The notes under the pieces: generated by a model
Seen by the model: the letters and a program-made list of their open reading frames with translations, nothing else
Told to the model about the DNA's origin: nothing
Databases searched by the model: none
Translations under genes and position numbers: made by a program
Assembly: GCA_045564455.1 (NCBI GenBank)
Contig: JBJLHG010000001.1
Location: forward strand, 1-64,000
Length of the DNA: 64,000 nucleotides
From: CASICS01 sp045564455
GTDB lineage: Bacteria > Pseudomonadota > Gammaproteobacteria > Magnimaribacterales > AG-339-G14
Reading direction: 5' to 3'
Part shown: positions 1 through 8,971 of the stretch, piece after piece
How the letters are laid out: every line of letters starts with the position of its first letter
Position numbering within the stretch: the stretch's first letter is position 1

Positions 1-1
1 A

Positions 2-718
2 TCCTGGCTTCCATATTTACTTAATAAATTTAAAAAAGTTTTAGATTCTATTAATTTTTTAACAACTCTATCTATGGAAACAACGTCCAAAAGGTTTTAT
101 GACAGAGATCGAGCTTTATCTATTGGAATTGATGTTAAAGAGCTTTTGAATACAGCTCATCATGAATCTAAAAATTATATTGAATATAATGATCGACTTA
201 ATCAATGCATAGTTATTGGATATTTTTCGCATATAAAGAATCAACTAGAATTGATAAATTTTATTGAATCATTTCCAAAAGAGATAAAAATTAAGTTCAT
301 AGGAAAATGCGAGGGAAATTATTTTAATAAGTGTGTAAAAAAAGTTAAACAAAAAACACTCCAAAATAGGGTAGAGTTTATAGACTCGCATGGTTTCGAC
401 ATTCAAAAGGAATTGTCAAGAAGTAAGTTCTTAATTTTATGCTCAATAACTGAAGCGCTTCCGATTACCCTTTTAGAGTCAATGTCGGCTGGCACCCCTT
501 TTATTTCTACTAATGTTGGAAGTGCAAAATCGCTCCCAGGAGGTTTGATAGTAAATCGCGTAAATCAGATTTCAAAAATTATTAAAAGAATATATTACGA
601 CAGATCTCTTTGGAAAAATTTATCAGATGCAGGAATGCAAGAATATAAATTAAAATATTCTAAAAAAATAATATCAAATAAATTTGAATTATTGATAGAT
701 GCTATTTTAAAGAGATAG
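2..718 (+). CDS. Glycosyltransferase family 4, C-terminal part (cut by window edge)
   Basis: The frame is open from base 2 with no stop, so the true start lies left of the window; the ATG at 74 is internal. What remains is the C-terminal Rossmann (GT-B) half of a retaining glycosyltransferase. It carries the nucleotide-sugar binding EX7E motif (EALPITLLE) followed by the usual SAGTP and T-N-V-G-S loops, and a closing helix. Such enzymes move a sugar from an NDP-sugar to a growing glycan at the inner membrane. With the GT2 gene downstream and galU nearby, it probably belongs to an O-antigen, capsule or exopolysaccharide locus. Donor and acceptor cannot be told. Confidence 0.8.
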   Translation, partial: SWLPYLLNKFKKVLDSINFLTTLSMETTSKRFYDRDRALSIGIDVKELLNTAHHESKNYIEYNDRLNQCIVIGYFSHIKNQLELINFIESFPKEIKIKFIGKCEGNYFNKCVKKVKQKTLQNRVEFIDSHGFDIQKELSRSKFLILCSITEALPITLLESMSAGTPFISTNVGSAKSLPGGLIVNRVNQISKIIKRIYYDRSLWKNLSDAGMQEYKLKYSKKIISNKFELLIDAILKR

Positions 719-874
719 GCCTTTAAAAAAATAAACATATGTGTAAAAAATATATAAATCGCTTTGATTTCTCTATGCTTATTTGCGTTTATGAAAAAGA
801 AAATATATCTTGTTGAATTTGAAGAAGATGAAAAGTTTGTAAAAGAATCATTACAAGAAGAAAAGTATATTGGC

Positions 875-1693
875 ATGACACTAAACGTTAAGATTAAAAT
901 TTGTGCATTAGGCGCTCTATATAATGGGGACAAGCCTGAGTATCTGCGTTATTGCCTAGAGTCACTCCGAAGCCAAACACTAGCACTTCCTATTATCTTG
1001 GTTGTTGATGGGCCAATCTCCATTCAGTTAGAAGAAGTTTTAGTATTATTTGATGATTTAGATATGAGGCTTATTCGAAACCCTGATAATCAGGGTCTCG
1101 CAGCTGCCTTACAGCTAGCTTTAAATTGTATAGGTGACGAATTTGAATATGTAATTAGATTTGATGCGGATGATATTAATGCTGAGAGAAGATTTGAGGT
1201 AACAAGAGACTACTTATGCCGGAATCATGTCGACCTAGTAAGTTGTCATATGAAGGAGATAGATGCGAATGGTAAAGTGTTCTCTGAAAGAGCTGTTCCT
1301 ATTGGTGCAGACCATATAAGGAAGAGACTTCCTTACCGAAATCCAATAAATCATCCAGCAGCAGCTTTTAAGATTAGTTCAGTATTGTCAGTGGTGGTTA
1401 TCAGGAGATGCCTTTTTTTGAAGATTGGTATCTCTGGTCTCGTATGTCAAAAGCTGGATTTGAAATTACGAATATTAATGACTACCTTGTTAATTATAGA
1501 GCAACCGATGACATGGTAGCCAGGCGTTTCGGTTTTGCATATATCAAACACGAAATAAGTTTTCTTCCGTCATCGTAGCAATGAGAACCTCATTAACTCC
1601 CTCGAAAACTGGTTTGCATTGTCAGTTCGTATTGCCGTTAAAATGTTTGGATTTGGGATTTATAAAAAGATTTTTTATTTCATCAGGAGATAA
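875..1693 (+). pseudogene. GT2 glycosyltransferase (AmsE-like), two compensating frameshifts
   Basis: The N-terminal half reads as a family 2 glycosyltransferase: an ALYNGDKPEYL start, DGP, and the metal-binding DADD motif. The ATG at 875 gives the natural family start; the open frame also runs further upstream. Near 1391-1393 one G seems missing, and homology continues in the next frame (GGYQEMPFFEDWYLWSRM). Near 1561-1563 one extra T returns the reading to the first frame, which ends at 1691-1693 (IYKKIFYFIRR). Repaired, the protein would be about 272 residues, the usual size. Either the gene is decaying or the assembly has two homopolymer errors. As it stands only a truncated protein could be made. 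Confidence 0.75.
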
Positions 1694-1737
1694 ACTAGTT
1701 TGTCAGCGCTGAATTGTATAGTTTCTGGATTATTGCT

Positions 1738-1932
1738 ATGAAAGTTTTAGTAACGGTAGCCTTCAGTTATATCGCATCTGATTTAATCCATCGCTTGCGC
1801 AATAAGGCTATATTAGAAAAATGGTATGTCAAAAACAAATCGATTGGTTTATATTTTAAGCTTATCTTTCTGACGGTCATTGCGGTTGCTTCACCTAATA
1901 TTGATATGAAGAAGTTTTTTACAGACTTATAA
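1738..1932 (+). CDS. Small hypothetical ORF, possible membrane segment
   Basis: A 64-codon ORF from an ATG at 1738; a TTG at 1714 is in the same frame. It has one likely hydrophobic segment (LYFKLIFLTVIAVA) after a basic stretch. I do not recognise a family. It lies between two frameshifted polysaccharide genes and may be the leftover C-terminus of a lost gene rather than a working gene. There is no clear ribosome binding site. Confidence 0.25.
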   Translation: MKVLVTVAFSYIASDLIHRLRNKAILEKWYVKNKSIGLYFKLIFLTVIAVASPNIDMKKFFTDL

Positions 1933-1973
1933 CTAGAACTTTAATTTAATCTTAAAAAGGAAGATTCACTATA

Positions 1974-2680
1974 ATGAAAAATTTAGATTATTGGCACGAT
2001 ATCGATGGTAGGCTAGCTAAACTTTTAAAGGATGGCTATGTAAAATTACCTTCACTAGAAAAATTTGGATTGGATAAGATAGCCAAAAATATTAATGCTG
2101 AAATGAACGATAATACTTTTGTAGAATTATGTCTCAGTCATCAAACGTTTTTGCAGAATCTCGGTCTAGACCTATATTTAGCACCCAAGCTTTTTGAAAT
2201 TGCGAAGGATGTGTTTGGATACAAGGGAGATATATCGAACAATACCATATAGCGCGGCGCATCGAACCTGGAAATTCGAAAGAGATGTTTAGGGCTCATT
2301 TTGACTCGCATCTATTCACAATGGTGTTGCCTATTAAAATTCCTAAACCAGCAAGTAGAGGTACTGCAGGAGAGATAATTTACTTCCCAAATGCTAGGAA
2401 AGCACCAACAAGCGAAATTAGTAATTTTTTAGGAAAAGCATATCATAAACGTTTTGCGTCGAAAGAAGGCATGGAGCATTTTGCTAAAAAACATAAGCCT
2501 ATTGTTGATGATTTCCATGATTACTCCCCTTTACTATTTATTGGTAACACTACGCTTCATACGAATCGACAGGTTTCTTTAGGCTGCTCCAGTTATCGAC
2601 TTACACTTCTTGCACATTTTTTTGATTCAAATCCAAAATATGGGGTAGGCGGGCTAATGAGGTTGTTAAGAAATAGGTAA
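1974..2680 (+). pseudogene. Phytanoyl-CoA dioxygenase-like protein, single frameshift
   Basis: Two adjoining ORFs (1974-2252 and 2285-2680) are one gene split by a single missing base near 2238-2240; a lost C in an AACCAA context would join them. The repaired protein is about 235 residues. The second half has an HxD motif (AHFDSH), a distal histidine (TTLHTN) and a following arginine (SYRLTLLAHFFD), as in Fe(II)/2-oxoglutarate dioxygenases of the PhyH type. Members of this family sit in sugar-coat loci, which suits the neighbours, but the substrate is unknown. It is either a pseudogene or an assembly error. Confidence 0.6.
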
Positions 2681-2711
2681 GAGGTTACGTTTTTAATACT
2701 TTAGCCTCTTA
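2678..2711 (+). other. Inverted repeat after the dioxygenase stop
   Basis: TAAGAGG and CCTCTTA (7 bp, perfect) flank a 20-base loop, and the left arm begins at the stop codon. There is no T-run after it, so it is at best a weak or factor-assisted terminator between the polysaccharide remnants and galU. The rest of the spacer to 2851 shows nothing clear. Confidence 0.3.
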
Positions 2712-2851
2712 CTCAGTAGGTAGAACTTCTTAAATACTTTATGGCTTGCGATAAATACCCTTATCATCGACAAAGAAAACCAGTAAGATCATCTAAATTT
2801 ATAAAAGTTTTCTTTTGATTATCTTTAAAAAATAACTCACTTCTATATTTA

Positions 2852-3739
2852 ATGAAAAAAATTAATAAAATAGTAATTCCTGTAGCTGGTTTAGGCACCA
2901 GGATGCTTCCAGCAACAAAGGCAATTCCAAAAGAAATGCTTCCTGTATTAAATAAACCAATCATTCAATACATTGTCGAAGAGGCAATTTATGCAGGATT
3001 TAAAGAAATCATTTTGGTGACGCATTCAAGCAAGTATTCCATTGAAAATCACTTTGATAAAAGCTTTGAATTAGAAGCAACTCTAGAAAAAAGAGTAAAA
3101 AGAGGAATGTTGAAAGAAATACAAGCTGTATCAAAACTAAATGTTTCTATGCAAAGCATTAGACAAGGAGAAGCCAAGGGCCTGGGGCATGCAATTCTTT
3201 GTGCCAAAAGATTAGTAGGCAAAGAACCCTTTGCCGTTATATTGCCGGACATGCTCATTAGCAAAGATAATGGCAATGCTGGAGATTCGCTAAAGGAGAT
3301 GAAGATTAAACTTATGAAAAGCAGAGAGACTTCTTCTGTCCTACTCGGCAAGGCAAAAAAAGCAGATATTTCAAAATATGGAATTGCTCAAGTCAAAAAG
3401 AATTCCAAATTGCCGGGGCTTGGATTAATTGAAAAAATGATTGAAAAGCCTTCGATAAAAAAAGCTCCGTCTAATTTATATGCGGCCGGTAGATATATAT
3501 TTAATAATGATTTCTTTACATATCTTTCAAAAGTGAAGCCAGATAAATCCAATGAAATTCAATTAACCGATGCGATAGACCATTACATAAAAGACGGAAA
3601 GAAAGTAAATGCTTTTCCTTTGGAGGGAGATATATTTGACTGTGGAGATAATGCTGAATATATTTTAGCTAATTTAGAATTTGCCATGAAAGATCCTATA
3701 ATGAAATCCAAGATAAAAAATTATCTAAAGACCAAGTAA
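2852..3739 (+). CDS. galU: UTP-glucose-1-phosphate uridylyltransferase
   Basis: Makes UDP-glucose from UTP and glucose-1-phosphate in the cytoplasm, for lipopolysaccharide, capsule and UDP-sugar interconversion. The 295-residue length is normal for GalU. The nucleotidyltransferase signature GLGTRMLPATK is at residues 13-23, followed by the E-M-L-P loop (28-31). Further family marks are GLGHAILCAK, the LPDML metal-binding region and FDCGDNAEYI near the C-terminus. It directly follows the polysaccharide remnants, a common place for galU. rnd starts 2 bases after its stop, so the two are probably co-transcribed. Confidence 0.95.
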   Translation: MKKINKIVIPVAGLGTRMLPATKAIPKEMLPVLNKPIIQYIVEEAIYAGFKEIILVTHSSKYSIENHFDKSFELEATLEKRVKRGMLKEIQAVSKLNVSMQSIRQGEAKGLGHAILCAKRLVGKEPFAVILPDMLISKDNGNAGDSLKEMKIKLMKSRETSSVLLGKAKKADISKYGIAQVKKNSKLPGLGLIEKMIEKPSIKKAPSNLYAAGRYIFNNDFFTYLSKVKPDKSNEIQLTDAIDHYIKDGKKVNAFPLEGDIFDCGDNAEYILANLEFAMKDPIMKSKIKNYLKTK

Positions 3740-3741
3740 TT

Positions 3742-4617
3742 TTGATAGGTATTTTAAAAAAATTAGGGTTTTACCTAAAAAATAAAAAAACAATCTATCT
3801 AATAGATTCAGAGGATGATCTTAATTTTTTAATTTGTTCTTTAGAAAATGAAAGCATACTGGGCATCGATACGGAATTTGATTGGCGAACTACTTATTTT
3901 CCCATTCTATCTCTGCTTCAAATTGCCACGAAAGATAAAATTTTTTTAATTGATTGTTTACAGTGTAAAAATCTAAAAAATCTAAAAAATCTAAAAAATA
4001 TCTTAGAGGACCAAGAGCGATTGATTGTTTTTCATTCTTCTAGAAGCGACACCACGGTTTTATATACCAATTTAAATATCAAAGTTAAAAATGTTTATGA
4101 TATTCAGGTAGCTGAAAAAATAATTCATGGAGGGGACATAAAAAATTATGCCTCGATTGTAAAAAAATACTTTAATTTTTCTTTGAATAAATCTGAAACA
4201 AACTCAAATTGGCTTAAAAGACCTTTTAGCAATGACCAAATGGAATATGCTGCAGATGATGTTAATTTTTTAATTGAAATCTACAATAAACAAATTAAAA
4301 TTTTACAGAACTTATCACTGGATCAAAAAGCCCTTCAATATTCAAAAAAAGAATCTTCTCTTGGCAATCAAGACCTGCATGTTTCTAGACTTAAAAAATT
4401 AAAAAATGTATCTAAATTAACAAAAGACATTTTTTTATGGAGAGAAAAGCAGGCAAGCATGAAAGATATTCCTCCTTCGCATATTTTTAAGGATAATAAA
4501 TTAAAGGATTTAACCAAAGAAATGAATTTAAGTAATTTAGATGAAAAGAACCTTGATAAATTCTTTAGAGACAAAGTTGATTTAGATGCCTTCTTGAATG
4601 AAATGACAATAAGATGA
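3742..4617 (+). CDS. rnd: Ribonuclease D (3'-5' exonuclease)
   Basis: DEDDy exonuclease that trims tRNA 3' ends and other stable RNA. Exo I is D43-T-E45, Exo II is around H98-SSRSD103, and Exo III is Y169-AA-D-D173. A shorter C-terminal part follows, resembling one HRDC domain. At 291 residues it is well short of the E. coli enzyme (about 375), so the second HRDC domain seems missing. The start is TTG at 3742, two bases after galU; no ATG is suitably placed. A 9-base direct repeat near 3967-3998 encodes a KNL-KNL-KNL stretch in a surface loop. The stop overlaps the next ATG. Confidence 0.85.
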   Translation: MIGILKKLGFYLKNKKTIYLIDSEDDLNFLICSLENESILGIDTEFDWRTTYFPILSLLQIATKDKIFLIDCLQCKNLKNLKNLKNILEDQERLIVFHSSRSDTTVLYTNLNIKVKNVYDIQVAEKIIHGGDIKNYASIVKKYFNFSLNKSETNSNWLKRPFSNDQMEYAADDVNFLIEIYNKQIKILQNLSLDQKALQYSKKESSLGNQDLHVSRLKKLKNVSKLTKDIFLWREKQASMKDIPPSHIFKDNKLKDLTKEMNLSNLDEKNLDKFFRDKVDLDAFLNEMTIR

Positions 4618-4928
4618 TGTTTTTTTGGTTGCTCTATTATTTATTTTTAATAGGAACTTGTTATTTTTTTATAAAAGCGATCAAAAATAAATTTCTAGTT
4701 TATTTTTTTACGCCAGTATTATTTGGATTTTTTGGAGCAATATGGTTTGTAAAACCAGAAAGCTATAACTTGGCACCCATTTTTTCTATTTTATTTTTAG
4801 AGCTTTCCATTGTTGAATCAAATGGAATAAACAGGTTGCTCAGACCTCTGATAGTCTCTATTTTTTTTCTGCAGTTATTAAGCTTTTTGTATTATTTTTT
4901 ACAAAAAAAATTAAAAAAAACTAATTAA
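4614..4928 (+). CDS. Small membrane protein, unknown function
   Basis: A 104-residue, very hydrophobic protein with about three to four predicted membrane segments and a lysine-rich cytoplasmic tail. Its ATG overlaps the rnd stop (ATGATG), which supports translational coupling and a real gene. The last 8 bases overlap the end of the convergent methyltransferase gene. No family is recognised. Confidence 0.6.
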   Translation: MMFFWLLYYLFLIGTCYFFIKAIKNKFLVYFFTPVLFGFFGAIWFVKPESYNLAPIFSILFLELSIVESNGINRLLRPLIVSIFFLQLLSFLYYFLQKKLKKTN

Positions 4929-5589
4929 TTTTTTTTAGTTTATAGATGAAGATTTGCCAAAAAAAAGTGTCGTTTTTTTTAATTATGTAATCATTAAAAC
5001 TAAGCAAATCTATATTTCTTCTTAATCTTTTAGAAAAAGGCACTTCTTCAGAATATACTTTTTCCCATGAACTTCCATAACTCTCTTTTATGGTTTTTTC
5101 TATCTCTACAATATCCGAAAAAGAAGTAGCACATATATATAATTCACCATCATTTTTAAGATAGTTTAAGGAATCTTGAATGACTTTAATTATCAAATTC
5201 GCTCCAGTGCTATCTGCTTTTGGAACTCCATCAGGAAACCAACCAGTAACTTCAGCTATTTTTTCTTCTACTCCTGAAACATCACAGCTAATAACTTCGT
5301 ATTGTTCTGAAATATTTTCGAACAAATCAGATTCGATTATTTTTATATCAGCATTATTTTTTTTAGCATTAACCGATGTTAGATTTAAGTGTTCGTCATA
5401 AATATCAGACGCAGTTACTTCTTTGGCGCCATTTAAAGCAAAATATATTGCTAAAGGACCAATACCGCAACCAAGATCAAGTATTTGCTTTCCTTTAAAA
5501 TTTACAACTTCAGCACAAGCCTCTGTTATTAGCGTTGGTCTGAAAGAAACGTCATTGGTTTCTAATTCTATGCCTTTAAAAGTTACCAT
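4921..5589 (-). CDS. Class I SAM-dependent methyltransferase
   Basis: A 222-residue Rossmann-fold methyltransferase. Motif I is LDLGCGIGP at about 37-45, with an acidic motif II (ASDIYDEHL) after it. The sequence resembles the MTS group (PrmC, RsmC and PrmA relatives), but the diagnostic NPPY tetrad is not seen; a CDVSG segment stands near that place. The substrate therefore cannot be assigned. The start is the ATG at 5589. It lies 24 bases downstream of the phosphodiesterase gene and is probably in that operon. Confidence 0.7.
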   Translation of the reverse strand: MVTFKGIELETNDVSFRPTLITEACAEVVNFKGKQILDLGCGIGPLAIYFALNGAKEVTASDIYDEHLNLTSVNAKKNNADIKIIESDLFENISEQYEVISCDVSGVEEKIAEVTGWFPDGVPKADSTGANLIIKVIQDSLNYLKNDGELYICATSFSDIVEIEKTIKESYGSSWEKVYSEEVPFSKRLRRNIDLLSFNDYIIKKNDTFFWQIFIYKLKKIN

Positions 5590-5613
5590 TTTTTACCCTA
5601 TCAATTTTTTTAA

Positions 5614-6135
5614 TCAAAACTGAACAATTTCAGTTTTAAGATTTTCTGTTTGTATCAAACCTACTTTATTTTTTCCTTTTAACAAACCAGCACATTCTCC
5701 AGGGTTAAAAATAAGCGTTTCTTCCAATGTTTCATCTCTGTATTTGTGAGTATGCCCATGAACGATTGCGTCTGAAGAATCTAACATTTTTTCATTAATC
5801 AATTCAGGATGATGAATTATACATACAGAAACCCCGTTCAGCTTTAAACAATAGGGTTCATCATAAAAAGAACAATTAAATTCTGTGGCTGCTTTCATTA
5901 AATCCTTTTTTTCTTCTTGATCGTTGTTTCCATAAACTCCAATAAGTTTGGCATTGAGAGCTTTAAAAGCTCTTAAAGATTTTGGAAGGGTAATGTCACC
6001 AGTGTGGATGACAAGATCTACCTGCAAAGAATTAAATATTTCACATATCTTTGAAATATTTTTTAAATTGTTATGCGTATCTCCGGTTATACCAATTAAC
6101 AAGATTAAGTTTTTTCTAAGATATGGATTGCACAA
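5614..6135 (-). CDS. Metallophosphoesterase (YfcE/MJ0936-like)
   Basis: A small calcineurin-like phosphodiesterase with the complete metal-binding set: GDTH (18-21), HTGD (44-47), GNND (69-72), HH (108-109) and HGHTH (126-130). Family members split phosphodiesters with a two-metal centre; the natural substrate is usually unknown. The ATG at 6135 would overlap the thiolase end by 31 bases. A TTG at 6102 (codon 12), just beyond the thiolase stop, fits the family N-terminus (LIGITGDTH) better and may be the real start. Confidence 0.85.
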   Translation of the reverse strand: MCNPYLRKNLILLIGITGDTHNNLKNISKICEIFNSLQVDLVIHTGDITLPKSLRAFKALNAKLIGVYGNNDQEEKKDLMKAATEFNCSFYDEPYCLKLNGVSVCIIHHPELINEKMLDSSDAIVHGHTHKYRDETLEETLIFNPGECAGLLKGKNKVGLIQTENLKTEIVQF

Positions 6136-7244
6136 GCAGTTCCCAGACCAATGACGTGAGTCATGCCAATTTTTGCTCCATCAACTTGTCTTTTGCCAGC
6201 TTCGCCTCTCAAATGGGTGCAGACTTCATAGATATTTGCTATTCCTGTAGCACCTAAAGGGTGACCTTTAGAAAGGAGGCCTCCAGAAACATTCACAGGA
6301 ATTCTCCCGCCTAGCTCGACGTCACCATCGTCAATCATTTTACCGGCATCACCATCTTTGCATAAACCAAGATTCTCATAATGCAACATCTCAGCAGTCG
6401 CGAAGCAATCGTGTAACTCCACTAGATTTATATCTTCAGCGCCTAAACCCGCTTGCTCATATGCCTCTTTAACAGCAATTCTTGTGCATGAATTTACATC
6501 AGGCATGACTAAATCTCTATCGGTATAAGGGTCACTTGCCAAAGCCGAAGCCCTAACTTTGATAGCTCTGCCCATGCCTAATTCTTTGGCCTTTTTTTCT
6601 GAAACTAAAACAGCTGCAGCTGAGCCGTCAACATTTACCGAGCACATTAGTTTTGTATTTGGATATGAAATCATTTCAGCATTCATCACATCGTCCAGCG
6701 GTGTTTCTATTTGGTACATTGCTTTGGGGTTTAAGGTCGAATGATGATGGTTTTTTACCGATATTTTTGCAAACTGTTCAAAAGTTGTGCCGTATTTACT
6801 GGAGTGTTCCATGCCGGCTTCAGCAAATACACACGGCATAGTTCCTGATCCTATTAAGCCTTCCTTAGGAATTCCATCGCCACTGCCACCTGTTCCCAAA
6901 AGACCTTTACCCATTTGTTCAACTCCAACGGCCAAGACAACATCATACATACCAGCTTTTATTGACATCCACGCTTCTCTAAATGCGGTAGCTCCCGTTG
7001 CACAAGCATTTGCACAATTAACAACTGGAATACCAGTCTGCCCAATTTCTTGAAGAATTCTTTGCCCAACCATGGCGTTTGCTTGCCCGAGATTTCCGCA
7101 ATACATTGCTTGCATGTCTTTAATGGTTAAACCTGCATCATCCAAAGCCATTAAAGCAGCTTCTGCACCTATGTTTGGCACGGTTCTGTCTGGGAACCTA
7201 CCAAATTTGATCATATCCACACCCAATACATATACATCACTCAT
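6105..7244 (-). CDS. SCP-x/lipid-transfer type thiolase
   Basis: A 379-residue thiolase-fold enzyme. The nucleophilic cysteine is C81 in NACATG, HDCF at 278-281 supplies the second active-site pair, and GGLLSKGHPLGATG (321-334) gives the catalytic His. This is the SCP-2/lipid-transfer thiolase family, which cleaves or forms 3-ketoacyl-CoA, often on branched or steroid-like chains. A good Shine-Dalgarno (AAGGAG) precedes the ATG. The upstream gene encodes the zinc-ribbon/OB-fold protein that usually pairs with such thiolases, so the two probably form one complex. The exact substrate is unknown. Confidence 0.88.
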   Translation of the reverse strand: MSDVYVLGVDMIKFGRFPDRTVPNIGAEAALMALDDAGLTIKDMQAMYCGNLGQANAMVGQRILQEIGQTGIPVVNCANACATGATAFREAWMSIKAGMYDVVLAVGVEQMGKGLLGTGGSGDGIPKEGLIGSGTMPCVFAEAGMEHSSKYGTTFEQFAKISVKNHHHSTLNPKAMYQIETPLDDVMNAEMISYPNTKLMCSVNVDGSAAAVLVSEKKAKELGMGRAIKVRASALASDPYTDRDLVMPDVNSCTRIAVKEAYEQAGLGAEDINLVELHDCFATAEMLHYENLGLCKDGDAGKMIDDGDVELGGRIPVNVSGGLLSKGHPLGATGIANIYEVCTHLRGEAGKRQVDGAKIGMTHVIGLGTACAIHILEKT

Positions 7245-7273
7245 TTTTCTTCTCCTTTTTTTATAATCAATAT

Positions 7274-7693
7274 TTAAGCCGGTTCAAAAAAATAACTCAA
7301 ATATGAATTACCTTCTGAATCTTTTCTACCAAGAGCATCGTCATAAACAACTTTAACTTTCATCCCAAAATCAACGTTTTCTGGATCTGGATCTACGTTA
7401 ATTAAATTTCCTTTGACTGTTCCGCCACCGTCTAGATCCACTAACGCTGAAATATAAGGAACATCTATACCTGGAAAAGATCTATAAACAATTGAATAAG
7501 AGTAAAGAGTTCCAGTATCGCTTAATTTAATTTTTGAAATACTATCTCTGGCGAAGCATTTAGAACAAACACTTCTTTCTCCCAAGTAGATGGCTCCACA
7601 ATTTTGACATTGATGACCTTCTAAATAAGGCTGACCTTTATCAGGTAAAATTAGATAATCTACTGCAGGTAAAAGATTTTTATTTTCTGACAT
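7274..7693 (-). CDS. Zn-ribbon/OB-fold (DUF35) partner of thiolase
   Basis: A 139-residue protein of the DUF35 type: an N-terminal rubredoxin-like zinc ribbon with C29-x2-C32 and C43-x2-C46, then an OB-fold acyl-CoA binding domain (about 55-130). In this family the protein binds the neighbouring SCP-x thiolase and is thought to help bind CoA substrates. It lies 29 bases upstream of the thiolase on the same strand. It is divergent from the TerB/DnaJ gene, with a 63-base shared promoter region. Confidence 0.85.
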   Translation of the reverse strand: MSENKNLLPAVDYLILPDKGQPYLEGHQCQNCGAIYLGERSVCSKCFARDSISKIKLSDTGTLYSYSIVYRSFPGIDVPYISALVDLDGGGTVKGNLINVDPDPENVDFGMKVKVVYDDALGRKDSEGNSYLSYFFEPA

Positions 7694-7756
7694 ATTGTTC
7701 CCCTAGGTTTAGAATACCATTGAAAGAAGTTTTTTTTAATATCTAAATTAATTTTT

Positions 7757-8491
7757 ATGAGCTTATTTGGTGGAATAGTTGGTGGATTTGTTGGGTTTAC
7801 TTTTTTAGGACCTATCGGCGCTCTTGTCGGAAGCGTAGTTGGTTCAAGAATGGGAGAAAATAGAAATCGTCGAAGAAATCCTAATAACTTTGATCATCAA
7901 GTAGCTTTTTTTGCTGCATTATTTGCTTGTTTAGCAAAAATAGCCAAAGCAGATGGCGTGGTATCAAAAGAAGAAATAAATAAAATTGAAGATTTTATAT
8001 CCTCAAAATTCAATTTACAGGAGGAGCAAAGAAATTTTGCAATTAATATTTTTCAAAAAGCTAAAGACGATAATGTTTCTTTTGATGATTATGCCAACCA
8101 ACTTTATTCTTTATTAAAACAAAGTCCAAATTCTTTATTAATTTTTTATGAATTATTATTCGAATTGGCTATGGCCGACGATGAGCTGCATCCTGAAGAA
8201 GAAAAAATACTAAAAAGAGTTCCTAAAATTTTTAAAATTCCGCAGGCAGTTTTTGATCAACTTTACGAAAAGTATGTTTCTAATATAAAAAACCATTATC
8301 AAGTTCTAGGCGTAAATGAAAGTATGAGTTTCGCTGAGATAAGAAAAACTTATTTAAAAAAAAGAAAAGAATTTCATCCAGACACACTTATTTCGAAAGG
8401 TTTGCCTGAAGAGTTAATTGAAAAAGCTAAAAATAAATTTATTGAAATTCAAGAGGCTTATGAGGAATTGGAAAAGAAACTAAAAAAATGA
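7757..8491 (+). CDS. TerB-domain and C-terminal J-domain protein (DjlA-like)
   Basis: A 244-residue co-chaperone-like protein. Residues 1-33 are a glycine-rich hydrophobic segment, a likely membrane anchor. Residues 45-170 form a TerB-like helical acidic domain, and 178-244 form a J domain with HPD at 207-209, which would stimulate DnaK ATPase. This domain order is that of DjlA, a membrane-tethered DnaK partner. It starts at ATG 7757; DoxX follows 11 bases after the stop. Confidence 0.85.
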   Translation: MSLFGGIVGGFVGFTFLGPIGALVGSVVGSRMGENRNRRRNPNNFDHQVAFFAALFACLAKIAKADGVVSKEEINKIEDFISSKFNLQEEQRNFAINIFQKAKDDNVSFDDYANQLYSLLKQSPNSLLIFYELLFELAMADDELHPEEEKILKRVPKIFKIPQAVFDQLYEKYVSNIKNHYQVLGVNESMSFAEIRKTYLKKRKEFHPDTLISKGLPEELIEKAKNKFIEIQEAYEELEKKLKK

Positions 8492-8502
8492 TACTTTGAA
8501 TC

Positions 8503-8970
8503 ATGAATTTTTTTAGAAGCTTCAATCAAAAACTTTTAAGTTTAAATGTCTTTGATTTTTTAATTCTTTTATCTATCAGGTTGTATTTAGCTTTTGTGTT
8601 TTGGTTTGCTGGTTACGGCAAGATAGTTTGGAAAAACGGCTCGCCGAATATTGACAGGTTTGCTGAGTTTCTGGGTCCTGGTGGTCAAGACAACTTAAAT
8701 TTTATATTGCCTTATTTCTTTGGCTGGCTTGCAATATTTGCTGAAGCAGGCGGTGCCATTTTTCTTTTAGTTGGTTTGTTTTCAAGATGGGTTGCATTGC
8801 CACTTATCTTTACAATGATGGTTGCGGCTTATTACCATTGGCCTAATGGCTGGAATGCTGATGCTAGTGGAGTAGAGATGTCAGTTACTTATTTGATTCT
8901 GCTTTTTACAATCTTAATTTTTGGACCGGGAAAATATTTTTCTTTAGATTATTGGGTTTTAAGAAAATAA
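8503..8970 (+). CDS. DoxX family membrane protein
   Basis: A 155-residue protein with four predicted membrane helices and the family's typical features: an R-LYLAFVFWFAG-GK start, then E-GGA in helix two (FAEAGGAIFLLVGLFSRW). A W-rich loop (HWPNGW) lies between helices three and four. DoxX proteins are linked to redox or thiosulfate metabolism, but no specific role can be assigned. pdxH starts one base after its stop, so they are co-transcribed. Confidence 0.8.
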   Translation: MNFFRSFNQKLLSLNVFDFLILLSIRLYLAFVFWFAGYGKIVWKNGSPNIDRFAEFLGPGGQDNLNFILPYFFGWLAIFAEAGGAIFLLVGLFSRWVALPLIFTMMVAAYYHWPNGWNADASGVEMSVTYLILLFTILIFGPGKYFSLDYWVLRK

Positions 8971-8971
8971 A

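Noticed and set aside
764..874. N-terminal 37 codons of the open frame before the GT2 domain
   Set aside because: Does not match the family start; ATG 875 gives the normal beginning.
595..933. 112-codon minus-strand ORF
   Set aside because: Antisense to the GT4 end and the GT2 start region, low-complexity AT-driven composition, no SD or homology.
3960..4000. Slippage-prone 9-base repeat in rnd as a phase switch
   Set aside because: The unit is a multiple of three, so copy changes would not shift the frame; likely harmless variation.
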